From NCBI GenBank assembly GCA_024398105.1, contig JAKSJP010000004.1:1-64000 (forward strand): DNA of 64,000 bases. The letters are read 5' to 3'. Below, piece after piece: positions 7,823 through 15,409 of the stretch. Positions within the stretch are counted from its first letter, which is position 1. Every line of letters begins with the position of its first letter. Under the pieces are notes generated by a model. That model had not been told where the DNA came from. It made no database searches and saw only the letters and a program-made list of their open reading frames with translations. Made by a program: the position numbers and the translations under genes. The stretch comes from Bacteroidales bacterium. Its GTDB lineage: Bacteria > Bacteroidota > Bacteroidia > Bacteroidales > UBA932.

Positions 7823-9199
7823 ATGGTTCCACAGGATACTATCATCAAGATTGAGCACCTTTCCAAGTCGTTTGACGGAAAGACAGTGCTCCAGGATATC
7901 AATCTGGATATCCGCAAGGGTGAATTCATTACTTTCCTCGGCCCTTCCGGCTGCGGAAAGACGACTCTTCTCCGCATGATCGCGGGCTTCCTCAAGCCTG
8001 ATGACGGAACTGTCTACATGGAAGGAAAGGACATCACTGACCTTCCACCTCATCTTCGCAGCCTCAACACTGTGTTCCAGAGATACGCTCTCTTCCCACA
8101 CCTTGACGTCTATGACAATGTCGCTTTCGGCCTCAAGCTCAAGAACGTCCCCGAGGATGAGATTGACAAGAGAGTACGCAAGGCTCTGAAGATGGTCAGC
8201 ATGAGCGACTATGAGGACAGGGATGTCAACTCGCTTTCAGGCGGTCAGCAGCAGCGTGTTGCCATTGCCAGGGCTATCATCAACCAGCCTCAGGTGCTTC
8301 TTCTTGACGAGCCTCTCTCGGCGCTCGACCTCAAGATGCGCAAGGACATGCAGATGGAGCTCAAGCAGATGCACAAGCAGCTCGGCATCACCTTCATCTA
8401 CGTGACCCATGACCAGGAGGAGGCTCTGACGCTTTCAGACACAGTCGTCGTCATGAACGAGGGCAAGATCCAGCAGATCGGAACTCCTGAGGACGTATAC
8501 AACGAGCCTCAGAACTGCTTCGTGGCTGACTTCATCGGCGAGAGCAACCTCTTCAACGGCCTCATGCTCGAGGACAGGAAGGTGGCTTTCATGTACCATG
8601 AATTCGAATGCGTCGACGAAGGCTTCGGCGAGAGGGCTTCGGTTGACGTCGTAGTACGTCCTGAGGACATCTACATCATGCCTGTGACAGGAAAGGAGCA
8701 GTTCACCGGAAAGGTGACTTCATGCATATTCAAGGGCGTCCATTACGAGATGACAGTCGTCACTGACACAGGATTCGAGATCCTCGTCCAGGACTACAAC
8801 GCCTTCGAGGGAGAAGTCGGCATGATGATCAAGCCGAACGACATCCAGGTCATGAGGAAGGAATGCAGGAACAACTGCTTCGAAGGAGTGATGACCTCGG
8901 AGACCAGCGTCGAGATGCTCGGCGTCGAGTTCGAGTGTGAGAATACCGGCCTCGAGAAGGGCGACAAGGTCAAGGTCGAGGTTGAGTTCACCGATGTGGA
9001 TCTCATGGACAGCCAGGACGACGGTACATCATGGGGTCAGATCGATTCGATCCTCTTCAAGGGAAGGCATTATTTCATCACCGTGAAGACTGATGACGGC
9101 GAGAAGGTGTTCGTCGAGACAGACGACATCTGGGACAAGGGTGACCTCGTCGGCATCAACATTCCGGCTAAAGATATGAAGATCAGCAAGATTTCGTAA
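7823..9199 (+). CDS. potA: Spermidine/putrescine ABC transporter ATP-binding protein PotA
   Basis: Cytosolic ATPase of the polyamine importer. Walker [10 protein letters not shown] is at residues 40-48, the Q-loop segment [10 protein letters not shown] near 82-91, signature LSGGQQQR at 138-145, Walker B LLLDEP near 159-163 and the H-loop [10 protein letters not shown]. The C-terminal regulatory part is long: one TOBE-like unit (RPEDIYIM ... [12 protein letters not shown]) and a second similar unit (FTDVDLMD ... [12 protein letters not shown]). This makes 458 residues against about 350-380 for most PotA proteins. The start is the ATG at 7823 right after the porin; potB follows four bases after the stop. 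Confidence 0.95.
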   Translation: MVPQDTIIKIEHLSKSFDGKTVLQDINLDIRKGEFITFLGPSGCGKTTLLRMIAGFLKPDDGTVYMEGKDITDLPPHLRSLNTVFQRYALFPHLDVYDNVAFGLKLKNVPEDEIDKRVRKALKMVSMSDYEDRDVNSLSGGQQQRVAIARAIINQPQVLLLDEPLSALDLKMRKDMQMELKQMHKQLGITFIYVTHDQEEALTLSDTVVVMNEGKIQQIGTPEDVYNEPQNCFVADFIGESNLFNGLMLEDRKVAFMYHEFECVDEGFGERASVDVVVRPEDIYIMPVTGKEQFTGKVTSCIFKGVHYEMTVVTDTGFEILVQDYNAFEGEVGMMIKPNDIQVMRKECRNNCFEGVMTSETSVEMLGVEFECENTGLEKGDKVKVEVEFTDVDLMDSQDDGTSWGQIDSILFKGRHYFITVKTDDGEKVFVETDDIWDKGDLVGINIPAKDMKISKIS

Positions 9200-9203
9200 G
9201 AGA

Positions 9204-9998
9204 ATGGCTAATTTCCTCTCAAAGGCAGTATCCCGTAGAGCAAACTGGGCTGTACCTTACGCAATATTCCTGCTCGTTTTCGTCGTGCTCCCGCTGGTGC
9301 TCATCGCGGTCTATGCACTGACGGATGCCACAGGACACTTCACCTTCCAGAACTTCGTGAAGTTCGCACAGGAGAAGGAGTCTGTGAACACCTTCGTGTA
9401 TTCGCTCGGAATAGCGATCATCACGACTGTGTTCTGTGTGCTTCTGGGCTATCCTGCTGCCTATATCCTCAGCAACAGGCAGCTCAACAGGTCCAAGGTC
9501 ACGATCATCCTGTTCATCCTGCCGATGTGGATCAATGTCCTCATCAGGACCCTCGCTACAGTGTCTCTCTTTGATTTCCTCAGACTGCCGCTCAGCCAGG
9601 GTGCCCTGATCTTCGGTATGATATATAACTATCTCCCGTTCATGATCTATCCGATCTATAACGTCCTTGAGAAGATGGACCATTCCCTCGTGGAGGCCGC
9701 CGAGGACCTCGGCGCCACATCATCGCAGGTGTTCCGCAAGGTGACCGTGCCTCTCTCGATGCCTGGCGTGATGAGCGGAGTGCTCATGGTGTTCATGCCT
9801 ACGATGTCGACCTTCGCCATCGCTGAACTCCTCACTTCCAACAACATCAAGCTTTTCGGTACGATCATCCAGGAGAATATCAACAACACAATGTGGAACT
9901 ACGGTGCAGCCCTGTCGCTCATAATGCTGATCATCATCGGCCTTACGAGCCTCATAAACGGAGGTGACACCGGTGAAGGAGAAGGAGGGCTCATCTGA
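9204..9998 (+). CDS. potB: Spermidine/putrescine ABC transporter permease PotB
   Basis: Inner-membrane permease with about six membrane segments in 264 residues. The cytoplasmic EAA loop that docks on PotA reads EAAEDLGATSSQVFRKVTVP. The N-terminal segment WAVPYAIFLLVFVVLPLVLI is typical of PotB. Its stop overlaps the start of potC (TGATG), consistent with translational coupling. Confidence 0.94.
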   Translation: MANFLSKAVSRRANWAVPYAIFLLVFVVLPLVLIAVYALTDATGHFTFQNFVKFAQEKESVNTFVYSLGIAIITTVFCVLLGYPAAYILSNRQLNRSKVTIILFILPMWINVLIRTLATVSLFDFLRLPLSQGALIFGMIYNYLPFMIYPIYNVLEKMDHSLVEAAEDLGATSSQVFRKVTVPLSMPGVMSGVLMVFMPTMSTFAIAELLTSNNIKLFGTIIQENINNTMWNYGAALSLIMLIIIGLTSLINGGDTGEGEGGLI

Positions 9999-10822
9999 TG
10001 AAAAAGTTCTTTGCCCAGCTCTATGTCTGGATACTCCTGGTGATGCTCTATGCACCTATCCTGATCATCATGATCTTCTCGTTCACCAAGGCCAAGGTGC
10101 TCGGCAGCTGGACAGGCTTCTCGCTTGACCTCTACGCCAACATCTTCTCCGGCGGTGTGAAGAGCTCGATGCTCATGGCTATTGCCAACACCTTCATCAT
10201 CGCGACAGTCGCTTCGATAGTCTCCATGGTCCTTGGGACCGTGTCGGCGATAGGTATCTTCAATATGAAGGGAGGCTACCGCAAGGCCATCACCTTCGTG
10301 AACAACGTGCCTATGCTGAACCCTGATATCATCACCGGTATCTCGCTCTTCCTTCTCTTCGTCAGCCTCGGCATGTCACAGGGATATCTGACAGTGATCC
10401 TTTCGCATATCGCTTTCTGTACACCTTATGTGATACTGAGCGTGATGCCAAAGCTCCGCCAGATGAACCCTAACATCTATGAGGCGGCGCTTGACCTTGG
10501 AGCAACTCCTGCCCAGGCGCTCTGGAAGGTCATAATCCCGGAGATTCGGCCAGGCATGATCTCAGGACTCATCCTGGCTTTCACTATCTCGATCGACGAC
10601 TTTGCAGTAACCCTCTTCACAAAGGGCAACAACGGTCTCGAGACTATCTCGACATACATCTACGCGGATGCCCGCAAGGGAGGTCTCACCCCTGAACTCC
10701 GCGCGCTTTCAACCCTTATTTTCGTGGCAGTGCTCGCACTTCTTATCATCATCAACGTCCGTCAGGCAAGGATGCAGAAGAAGGCTGCCGAAAATGCAAT
10801 GACAATTAACAAGACAAGATAA
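9998..10822 (+). CDS. potC: Spermidine/putrescine ABC transporter permease PotC
   Basis: Second inner-membrane permease, 274 residues, about six membrane segments. The EAA loop reads EAALDLGATPAQALWKVIIP. The opening segment (YVWILLVMLYAPILIIMIFSF) and the IDDFAVTLFTKG motif are typical of PotC. It overlaps potB by one base and lies 12 bases upstream of potD. Confidence 0.94.
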   Translation: MKKFFAQLYVWILLVMLYAPILIIMIFSFTKAKVLGSWTGFSLDLYANIFSGGVKSSMLMAIANTFIIATVASIVSMVLGTVSAIGIFNMKGGYRKAITFVNNVPMLNPDIITGISLFLLFVSLGMSQGYLTVILSHIAFCTPYVILSVMPKLRQMNPNIYEAALDLGATPAQALWKVIIPEIRPGMISGLILAFTISIDDFAVTLFTKGNNGLETISTYIYADARKGGLTPELRALSTLIFVAVLALLIIINVRQARMQKKAAENAMTINKTR

Positions 10823-10834
10823 TTACAGTAGTAA

Positions 10835-12169
10835 ATGAACAGAATCAAAGTTTCCCTTGCAGCTGTCATCGCTGCATTGACCATGGTACCGGCTTTCGCT
10901 GCAGGTGACAAGAACAGCGACAACGACCGCCAGCATGTGCTCAAGATCTATAACTGGGCGGACTACATCGACGAGGACCTCCTCTATAATGAGTTCCCTA
11001 AGTGGTACAAGGAGCAGACAGGTGAGGACATCAAGATCGTCTACAGCCTTTTCGACATCAATGAGATCATGCTCACCAAGATCGAGAAGGGCCATGAGGA
11101 CTACGACGTGGCCTGTCCTTCAGACTATATCATCGAGAGGATGCTCCGCAATGACCTCCTCCTTCCATTGAACAAGGATTTCGGCGATACTCCCAACTAC
11201 CTTGAGGAGAGTGTGTCTCCTTTCGCCAAGATGATGTTCTCGAAGCTCGAGGCTTCAGGCAAGGATGCCAATGACTATGCGGTCGGCTATATGTGGGGCA
11301 CCACCGGTTTCCTCTATAACAGCGCATACGTCAACGACGATGAGGTTACATCATGGAGCGCCATCAGGAATCCTAAGTTCGCAGGCCATCTTTTCGTGAA
11401 GGACGCCTTCAGGGATGTCTACGGACCGCTTCTGATGATGCTTCGCCAGGATGACCTCAATTCAGGAAAGGTGACTCGCCACCAGCTTGCATTCGATACC
11501 AGCGACGAGTCTATCGCTCTCGTAGAGGAGTATCTCAAGTCATGCAAGGAGAATATCGCAGGCTGGGAGCAGGACTTCGGCAAGGAGCGTATGGTACAGG
11601 GCAAAGGCTGGCTCAACCTTACCTGGAGCGGTGACGCTTCATGGGCTATCGAGGAGGCTGCCGAGCTCGGCGTAGACCTTCGCTATACAGTCCCTGAGGA
11701 AGGATCTAACTACTGGTTCGACGGCTGGGTGATCCCTAAGTACGCCAAGAACCAGAAGGCTGCCAACTACTTCATCAACTTCATGTGCAAGCCTGAGAAC
11801 GCAATCCGCAACATGAATGAGATCGGCTATGTCAGCGTATGTGCTTCTCCGGAGATCCTCGAGGCTATGGAGGATCCTGAGGCTTATCCTGAGACCGTGA
11901 ATGTGTCATATATGTTCGGCGAGGGTGCTGATTCTCTCCATCTCAATCCAGTAATGTATCCTGACCAGAGTGTGATCGACCGATGCGACATGATGCACGA
12001 TTCAGGTGACCGTACAGACGCTCTCCTTGAGATGTGGTCAAGAGTAAAGGGTGACAATATGAGCATGATCATCTATGTGGTGATCGCAGTCGCTATCCTT
12101 GCAGTGGCTTATGCGGCATACGCAAGCAACAAGAAAAAGAAGTCCCACAGACGTAAGACACGCAGATAA
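10835..12169 (+). CDS. potD: Spermidine/putrescine-binding protein PotD with C-terminal membrane anchor
   Basis: Periplasmic polyamine-binding protein for PotABC. Signal peptide about 1-22 (VPAFA). The mature part shows the PotD pattern: LKIYNWADYIDEDLLYNEF, DVACPSDYIIERM, NLTWSGDASWAIEEA, EGSNYWFDGWVIPK. At 444 residues it is longer than common PotD (about 350-370). The extra is a C-terminal hydrophobic segment (about 408-428, IIYVVIAVAILAVAYAAYA) followed by a strongly basic tail (NKKKKSHRRKTRR). This looks like a stop-transfer anchor tethering the protein to the inner membrane; there is no lipobox. The stop overlaps the start of the thioesterase gene. Confidence 0.93.
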   Translation: MNRIKVSLAAVIAALTMVPAFAAGDKNSDNDRQHVLKIYNWADYIDEDLLYNEFPKWYKEQTGEDIKIVYSLFDINEIMLTKIEKGHEDYDVACPSDYIIERMLRNDLLLPLNKDFGDTPNYLEESVSPFAKMMFSKLEASGKDANDYAVGYMWGTTGFLYNSAYVNDDEVTSWSAIRNPKFAGHLFVKDAFRDVYGPLLMMLRQDDLNSGKVTRHQLAFDTSDESIALVEEYLKSCKENIAGWEQDFGKERMVQGKGWLNLTWSGDASWAIEEAAELGVDLRYTVPEEGSNYWFDGWVIPKYAKNQKAANYFINFMCKPENAIRNMNEIGYVSVCASPEILEAMEDPEAYPETVNVSYMFGEGADSLHLNPVMYPDQSVIDRCDMMHDSGDRTDALLEMWSRVKGDNMSMIIYVVIAVAILAVAYAAYASNKKKKSHRRKTRR

Positions 12170-12651
12170 TGGATCTTAAGAGGATAATCAATCCGTGGGT
12201 AGGCGAGGCTGCATATAACTGCTTCGCCTGCTGCCCTGACAATCCTATCGGCCTCAAGATGACATTCGCCGAGGACGGGGACTATATCGTATCAAAGTGG
12301 ACTCCGACCAATGACTACATGAGCTGGATCGACACTCTCCATGGTGGCATCCAGGCAGTTCTTCTTGACGAGATCTGCGGATGGGTGGTTTCCCGTAAGC
12401 TGAAGACGGCAGGCGTGACCTCCAAGATGGAGACTCGCTATAAGCATCCGGTGTCAATCTCAGGAGGTGAGATTACCCTCCGCGCGAAGATCCGCGAGCA
12501 GCGCCGCAATATCATCATCATCGATGCTGAGCTTCTTGATGGCAACGGTGTGGTGTGCACGGAGGCTGTGTCCACTTTCTTCGCATTCTCCCGCGAGAAG
12601 GCAGAGAAGGACATGCTTTTCCGTGACTTCAAGGTAGAAGGCGAGGAATAA
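12169..12651 (+). CDS. PaaI-type hotdog thioesterase
   Basis: Predicted cytosolic acyl-CoA thioesterase of the hotdog fold, 160 residues. The core motif is LHGGIQAVLLDEICGW, containing the HGG turn and the acidic residue of the long helix, followed by the strands RYKHPVSI and ITLRAKIREQ. A Cys cluster (CFACCPDNPIG) precedes it, as in other thioesterases of the 4HBT/PaaI group. Its ATG overlaps the potD stop (TAATGG), so it is the last gene of the porin-pot operon. The link with polyamine uptake is not explained by the sequence. Confidence 0.87.
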   Translation: MDLKRIINPWVGEAAYNCFACCPDNPIGLKMTFAEDGDYIVSKWTPTNDYMSWIDTLHGGIQAVLLDEICGWVVSRKLKTAGVTSKMETRYKHPVSISGGEITLRAKIREQRRNIIIIDAELLDGNGVVCTEAVSTFFAFSREKAEKDMLFRDFKVEGEE

Positions 12652-12652
12652 C

Positions 12653-12756
12653 TGCCGGCAGAGGTATTTTCCCCGGGACTGTGACAACGGGCGCCCAAGA
12701 ACTTGGGCAAAAGGGCGCCCTTATGCCACAGTCCCGGGGAATTCTGTCTGTCGGCA
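12653..12756. repeat. 104-bp nested palindrome between convergent genes
   Basis: Outer arms TGCCGGCAGA (12653-12662) and TCTGTCGGCA (12747-12756) pair with one G-T. A perfect 15-bp inner pair follows (12669-12683 with 12727-12741, core TTCCCCGGGACTGTG). At the centre is a hairpin GCCCAA-GAAC-TTGGGC, and the self-complementary GGGCGCCC occurs twice. It starts one base after the thioesterase stop codon and ends directly before the stop of the convergent epimerase gene. It may end transcription from both sides, but it lacks a proper T tract, so a REP-like or mobile hairpin element is the alternative. Confidence 0.75.
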
Positions 12757-13905
12757 CTACAGCAGCTCGAGGCCTAGACCAGGACGGTCGGGGAGCCAGA
12801 GCTTACCCTCATGGACCTCGACGCCGCGGAATCGGTCGTTGCTTATCAGGAGGTTGCCGTCGAGATCGGCGAAGTCGACTGCAGGAGAGAGCTGGGCTGC
12901 GGCGGAGACTGCACATGAAGTCTCGGTCATGCAGCCTATCATCACCTTCATGCCCTCGGCTCTGGCGTAATCCACCATCTTCTTTGCCTCAAGCATTCCG
13001 GTACACTTCATCAGCTTGATGTTGATGCCTGTAAAGGCTCCCTTGATGGCAGGGATGTCGCGAAGCCTCTGTATCGACTCGTCAGCAAAGACCGGGAGCG
13101 GGCTCTGCTGGGTCACCCATGCGATGTCGTCCAGCTGTTCCTTAGGCATAGGCTGCTCGATCATCACGATACCATTTTCCTTGAGCCAGTGGATCATGTC
13201 GATTGCCTGGTACTTATCTTTCCAGCCCTGGTTTGCATCGACGGCGATAGGGAGGTCCGTCACTTCGCGAATCGCTGAAATCATCTGCTTGTCGGTGTCC
13301 AGGCCGACCTTGACCTTCAGGATGTTGAACTGTCCTGCGACCTCTACGGTCTTCGCCTTGACTACATCGTCCGTGTCGATTCCGATAGTATATGTGGTGT
13401 CCGGCGTCTTCTCCGGATTCAGACCCCAGATGCGGTACCATGGCTGCCCCATCAGCTTTCCGACCAGGTCGTGGAGGGCGATGTCCACTGCTGCCTTCGC
13501 GGCAGTGTCGCCTTCGGACAGGCTGTCGACATAGGCCATTATGTCTTCGATGCAGAACGGATCGTTGAACTGACCTAGGTCGACTTTCTCAAGGAATGCA
13601 CAGACGGACTCGACGCTCTGGCCGAGGTATGGAGGCATCGATGCCTCTCCGTATCCTGTATAGCCTTCGTAGTCGATCTGGACCTGGACGTCAGGAGTGG
13701 TCGTCCTGGAGTAGGAAGAGACGGTGAAGGTATGGGTGAGGCTAAGTTCGTAAGGGAAGTAGCTGAGTTTCATCTTTCCACCTCTGCCTGTGACGGTGCC
13801 ATGGGTGGAATCCTTGCCTGAGTTGCAGGCGGTGAGGCCTGTTGCCATGATACCGAGACCGGCGGCTGCGAGAGCAGAGGTCTTGAGGAAGTCGCGTCTT
13901 TGCAT
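12757..13905 (-). CDS. Tat-exported dipeptide epimerase (enolase superfamily)
   Basis: Predicted L-Ala-D/L-Glu (or related dipeptide) epimerase, acting on peptidoglycan-derived dipeptides outside the cytosol. The twin-arginine signal is MQRRDFLKTSALAAAGLG and ends in a lipobox-like LTAC. Catalytic motifs of the muconate-lactonising/epimerase group are present: ILKVKVG (KxK lysines), VDANQGW, MIEQPM, FADESI and NIKLMKCTGM. The open frame reaches back to 14019, but the ATG at 13905 starts exactly at the Tat signal, giving 382 residues. Dipeptide epimerases are usually cytosolic; exported versions are known in Bacteroides. Divergent from the DUF4332 gene. Confidence 0.9.
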   Translation of the reverse strand: MQRRDFLKTSALAAAGLGIMATGLTACNSGKDSTHGTVTGRGGKMKLSYFPYELSLTHTFTVSSYSRTTTPDVQVQIDYEGYTGYGEASMPPYLGQSVESVCAFLEKVDLGQFNDPFCIEDIMAYVDSLSEGDTAAKAAVDIALHDLVGKLMGQPWYRIWGLNPEKTPDTTYTIGIDTDDVVKAKTVEVAGQFNILKVKVGLDTDKQMISAIREVTDLPIAVDANQGWKDKYQAIDMIHWLKENGIVMIEQPMPKEQLDDIAWVTQQSPLPVFADESIQRLRDIPAIKGAFTGINIKLMKCTGMLEAKKMVDYARAEGMKVMIGCMTETSCAVSAAAQLSPAVDFADLDGNLLISNDRFRGVEVHEGKLWLPDRPGLGLELL

Positions 13906-13955
13906 GATTTCGAAGATTAATTGATGCAATTTAGCGATTTTTAAAAACAATTTCC

Positions 13956-13963
13956 TATATTTG
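13956..13963 (+). promoter_or_regulatory. Candidate -7 box TATATTTG for the DUF4332 gene
   Basis: Full match to TAnnTTTG, 80 bases upstream of the ATG at 14043, in an AT-rich divergent spacer. No clear -33 element. Confidence 0.5.
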
Positions 13964-14042
13964 ATTGATTTGTGGCATATATTGTGCTGCATGTCATACC
14001 GCGATATACTAACAGGCATTCATAACATAAAACTAAACGAAT

Positions 14043-14453
14043 ATGTCAACTTACAAGATTATTGATGTTCAGGGCATCGGTCCTGTCTATGCAGAAAAGC
14101 TCATCGCTGCTGGTATCGAGAACACAGATCAGCTTCTTGAGAAGGGTGCTACCGCTAAGGGTCGTCAGGCTCTTGAGGAAGCTACAGGCATCACCTCTAA
14201 GCTCATCCTTACATGGGTCAACCATGCTGACCTCTACAGAATCAAGGGTGTAGGCCCTCAGTTCGCAGAGCTTCTCGAGGCTGCTGGTGTCGACACAGTG
14301 AAGGAGCTTGCACACCGCAACGCTGCAAACCTCGCTGCCAAGATGCTTGAGGTAAACGAGGCAGAGCACAGAACAAAGAGAGTTCCTGTAGAGTCTGAGA
14401 TCCAGGCTATGATCGACCAGGCTAAGGAGCTTCCAGGAGTCCTGACTTACTAA
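14043..14453 (+). CDS. DUF4332-type double helix-hairpin-helix protein
   Basis: Small cytosolic protein of 136 residues made of two helix-hairpin-helix-like units: VQGIGPVYAEKLIAAGI near the N-terminus and IKGVGPQFAELLEAAGV in the middle. This pattern matches DUF4332, related to the HhH domains that bind DNA backbone; the actual role is unknown. Codon choice looks strongly biased, suggesting high expression. It has its own promoter box and terminator, so it is probably monocistronic. Confidence 0.85.
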   Translation: MSTYKIIDVQGIGPVYAEKLIAAGIENTDQLLEKGATAKGRQALEEATGITSKLILTWVNHADLYRIKGVGPQFAELLEAAGVDTVKELAHRNAANLAAKMLEVNEAEHRTKRVPVESEIQAMIDQAKELPGVLTY

Positions 14454-14472
14454 TCTTACCGGATAAAGTCGG

Positions 14473-14502
14473 AGCCGATCCTCAAAGGGTCGGCTTTTTT
14501 TG
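14473..14502 (+). terminator. Rho-independent terminator after the DUF4332 gene
   Basis: AGCCGATCC (14473-14481) pairs with GGGTCGGCT (14487-14495, one wobble), followed by a run of T. Confidence 0.88.
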
Positions 14503-14546
14503 TGCTCTTTTGAGAAATTGTCGCTATCTTGCATAGATTAGGAAAA

Positions 14547-15380
14547 ATGTCGGCAATGGCTGGTCTGGACCTCAATATCCTTGATTTCTCAGGGGCTTTC
14601 TCGGAAGAAGGCCTTGGTCAGGCCGTCGCTGGCAGTATGAGTGGGATCAATGTCCGGACGATAGACTGCAAGGACATCGAAGGAACCAACTGCTACTGCG
14701 AGGATGAGGCCCAGGAAGAGATACTGAGACGCTTCACTCATGCGCTTGCAACGGATGCTTCCGATGAAGGACGTATGCAGCTCAGCTGGATCGACACAGG
14801 GGATTATCACCATCTCTCGAAGATGACGGTCAGTGAGGCGGCTCGTCGCTGCGGAAAGCTGACGGTCATCCAGATCGATCACCATCCCGACATGCAGGAG
14901 CCTGCTTTCGGGGGAATCCTCAGCTGCGGAGGATGGCTCAGAAGCCTTCTGGAGGAATGCGAGGATGTCGACAAGGCTTTTGTCGTCGGAATAAGTCCTG
15001 AGCTTGCCGGCGAATGTGGAGGATTCGCAGACCGGGTGACAGTCTTCGACAAGGAGGCGGTAAGGCAGGATGCCGAAGGGGAAGGCCCGGGAATCGTTGA
15101 CCGGATATGCGAGGCCGTACGCGGCCGCAAGGTGTTCTTCTCGATCGACAAGGACGTGCTCGGACGGGAATGGTCAAGGACGGACTGGGACCATGGTACC
15201 ATGAGCCTGGAATACCTCTGCCAGGCCGTCAGGCGTGTCGCCGCCGTCTCGGAAATCGTCGGAGTCGACATATGTGGCGGCATCACCTCGGCAAAAGGTG
15301 GGTCTGGTGAGGATTACGCGGTCAACCTGAGGACAGACCTGCGTATACTGGAACTGATACAGAAAGAACTCAGATATTAG
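14547..15380 (+). CDS. Arginase/agmatinase-family (ureohydrolase) protein
   Basis: Predicted binuclear manganese hydrolase acting on arginine, agmatine or a related guanidino compound. Metal-ligand motifs are visible: DTGDYHHLS (replacing the GGDHS loop), IDHHPDMQ (DxHxD) and FSIDKDVL (SxDxD), then VGVDICGG near the end. Length is 277 residues from the ATG at 14547; an upstream TTG at 14529 is less likely. Lying about 2 kb downstream of the potABCD operon, an agmatinase role in polyamine metabolism is attractive, but the first ligand loop is unusual and the substrate cannot be told from the sequence. Confidence 0.82.
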   Translation: MSAMAGLDLNILDFSGAFSEEGLGQAVAGSMSGINVRTIDCKDIEGTNCYCEDEAQEEILRRFTHALATDASDEGRMQLSWIDTGDYHHLSKMTVSEAARRCGKLTVIQIDHHPDMQEPAFGGILSCGGWLRSLLEECEDVDKAFVVGISPELAGECGGFADRVTVFDKEAVRQDAEGEGPGIVDRICEAVRGRKVFFSIDKDVLGREWSRTDWDHGTMSLEYLCQAVRRVAAVSEIVGVDICGGITSAKGGSGEDYAVNLRTDLRILELIQKELRY

Positions 15381-15381
15381 C

Positions 15382-15389
15382 TATCTTTG
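15382..15389 (+). promoter_or_regulatory. Candidate -7 box TATCTTTG for the FGE-like gene
   Basis: Full match to TAnnTTTG, one base after the stop of the arginase-family gene and 21 bases before the ATG at 15410. No clear -33 element. Confidence 0.45.
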
Positions 15390-15409
15390 TACAAATAGAT
15401 GAAAAAGAT

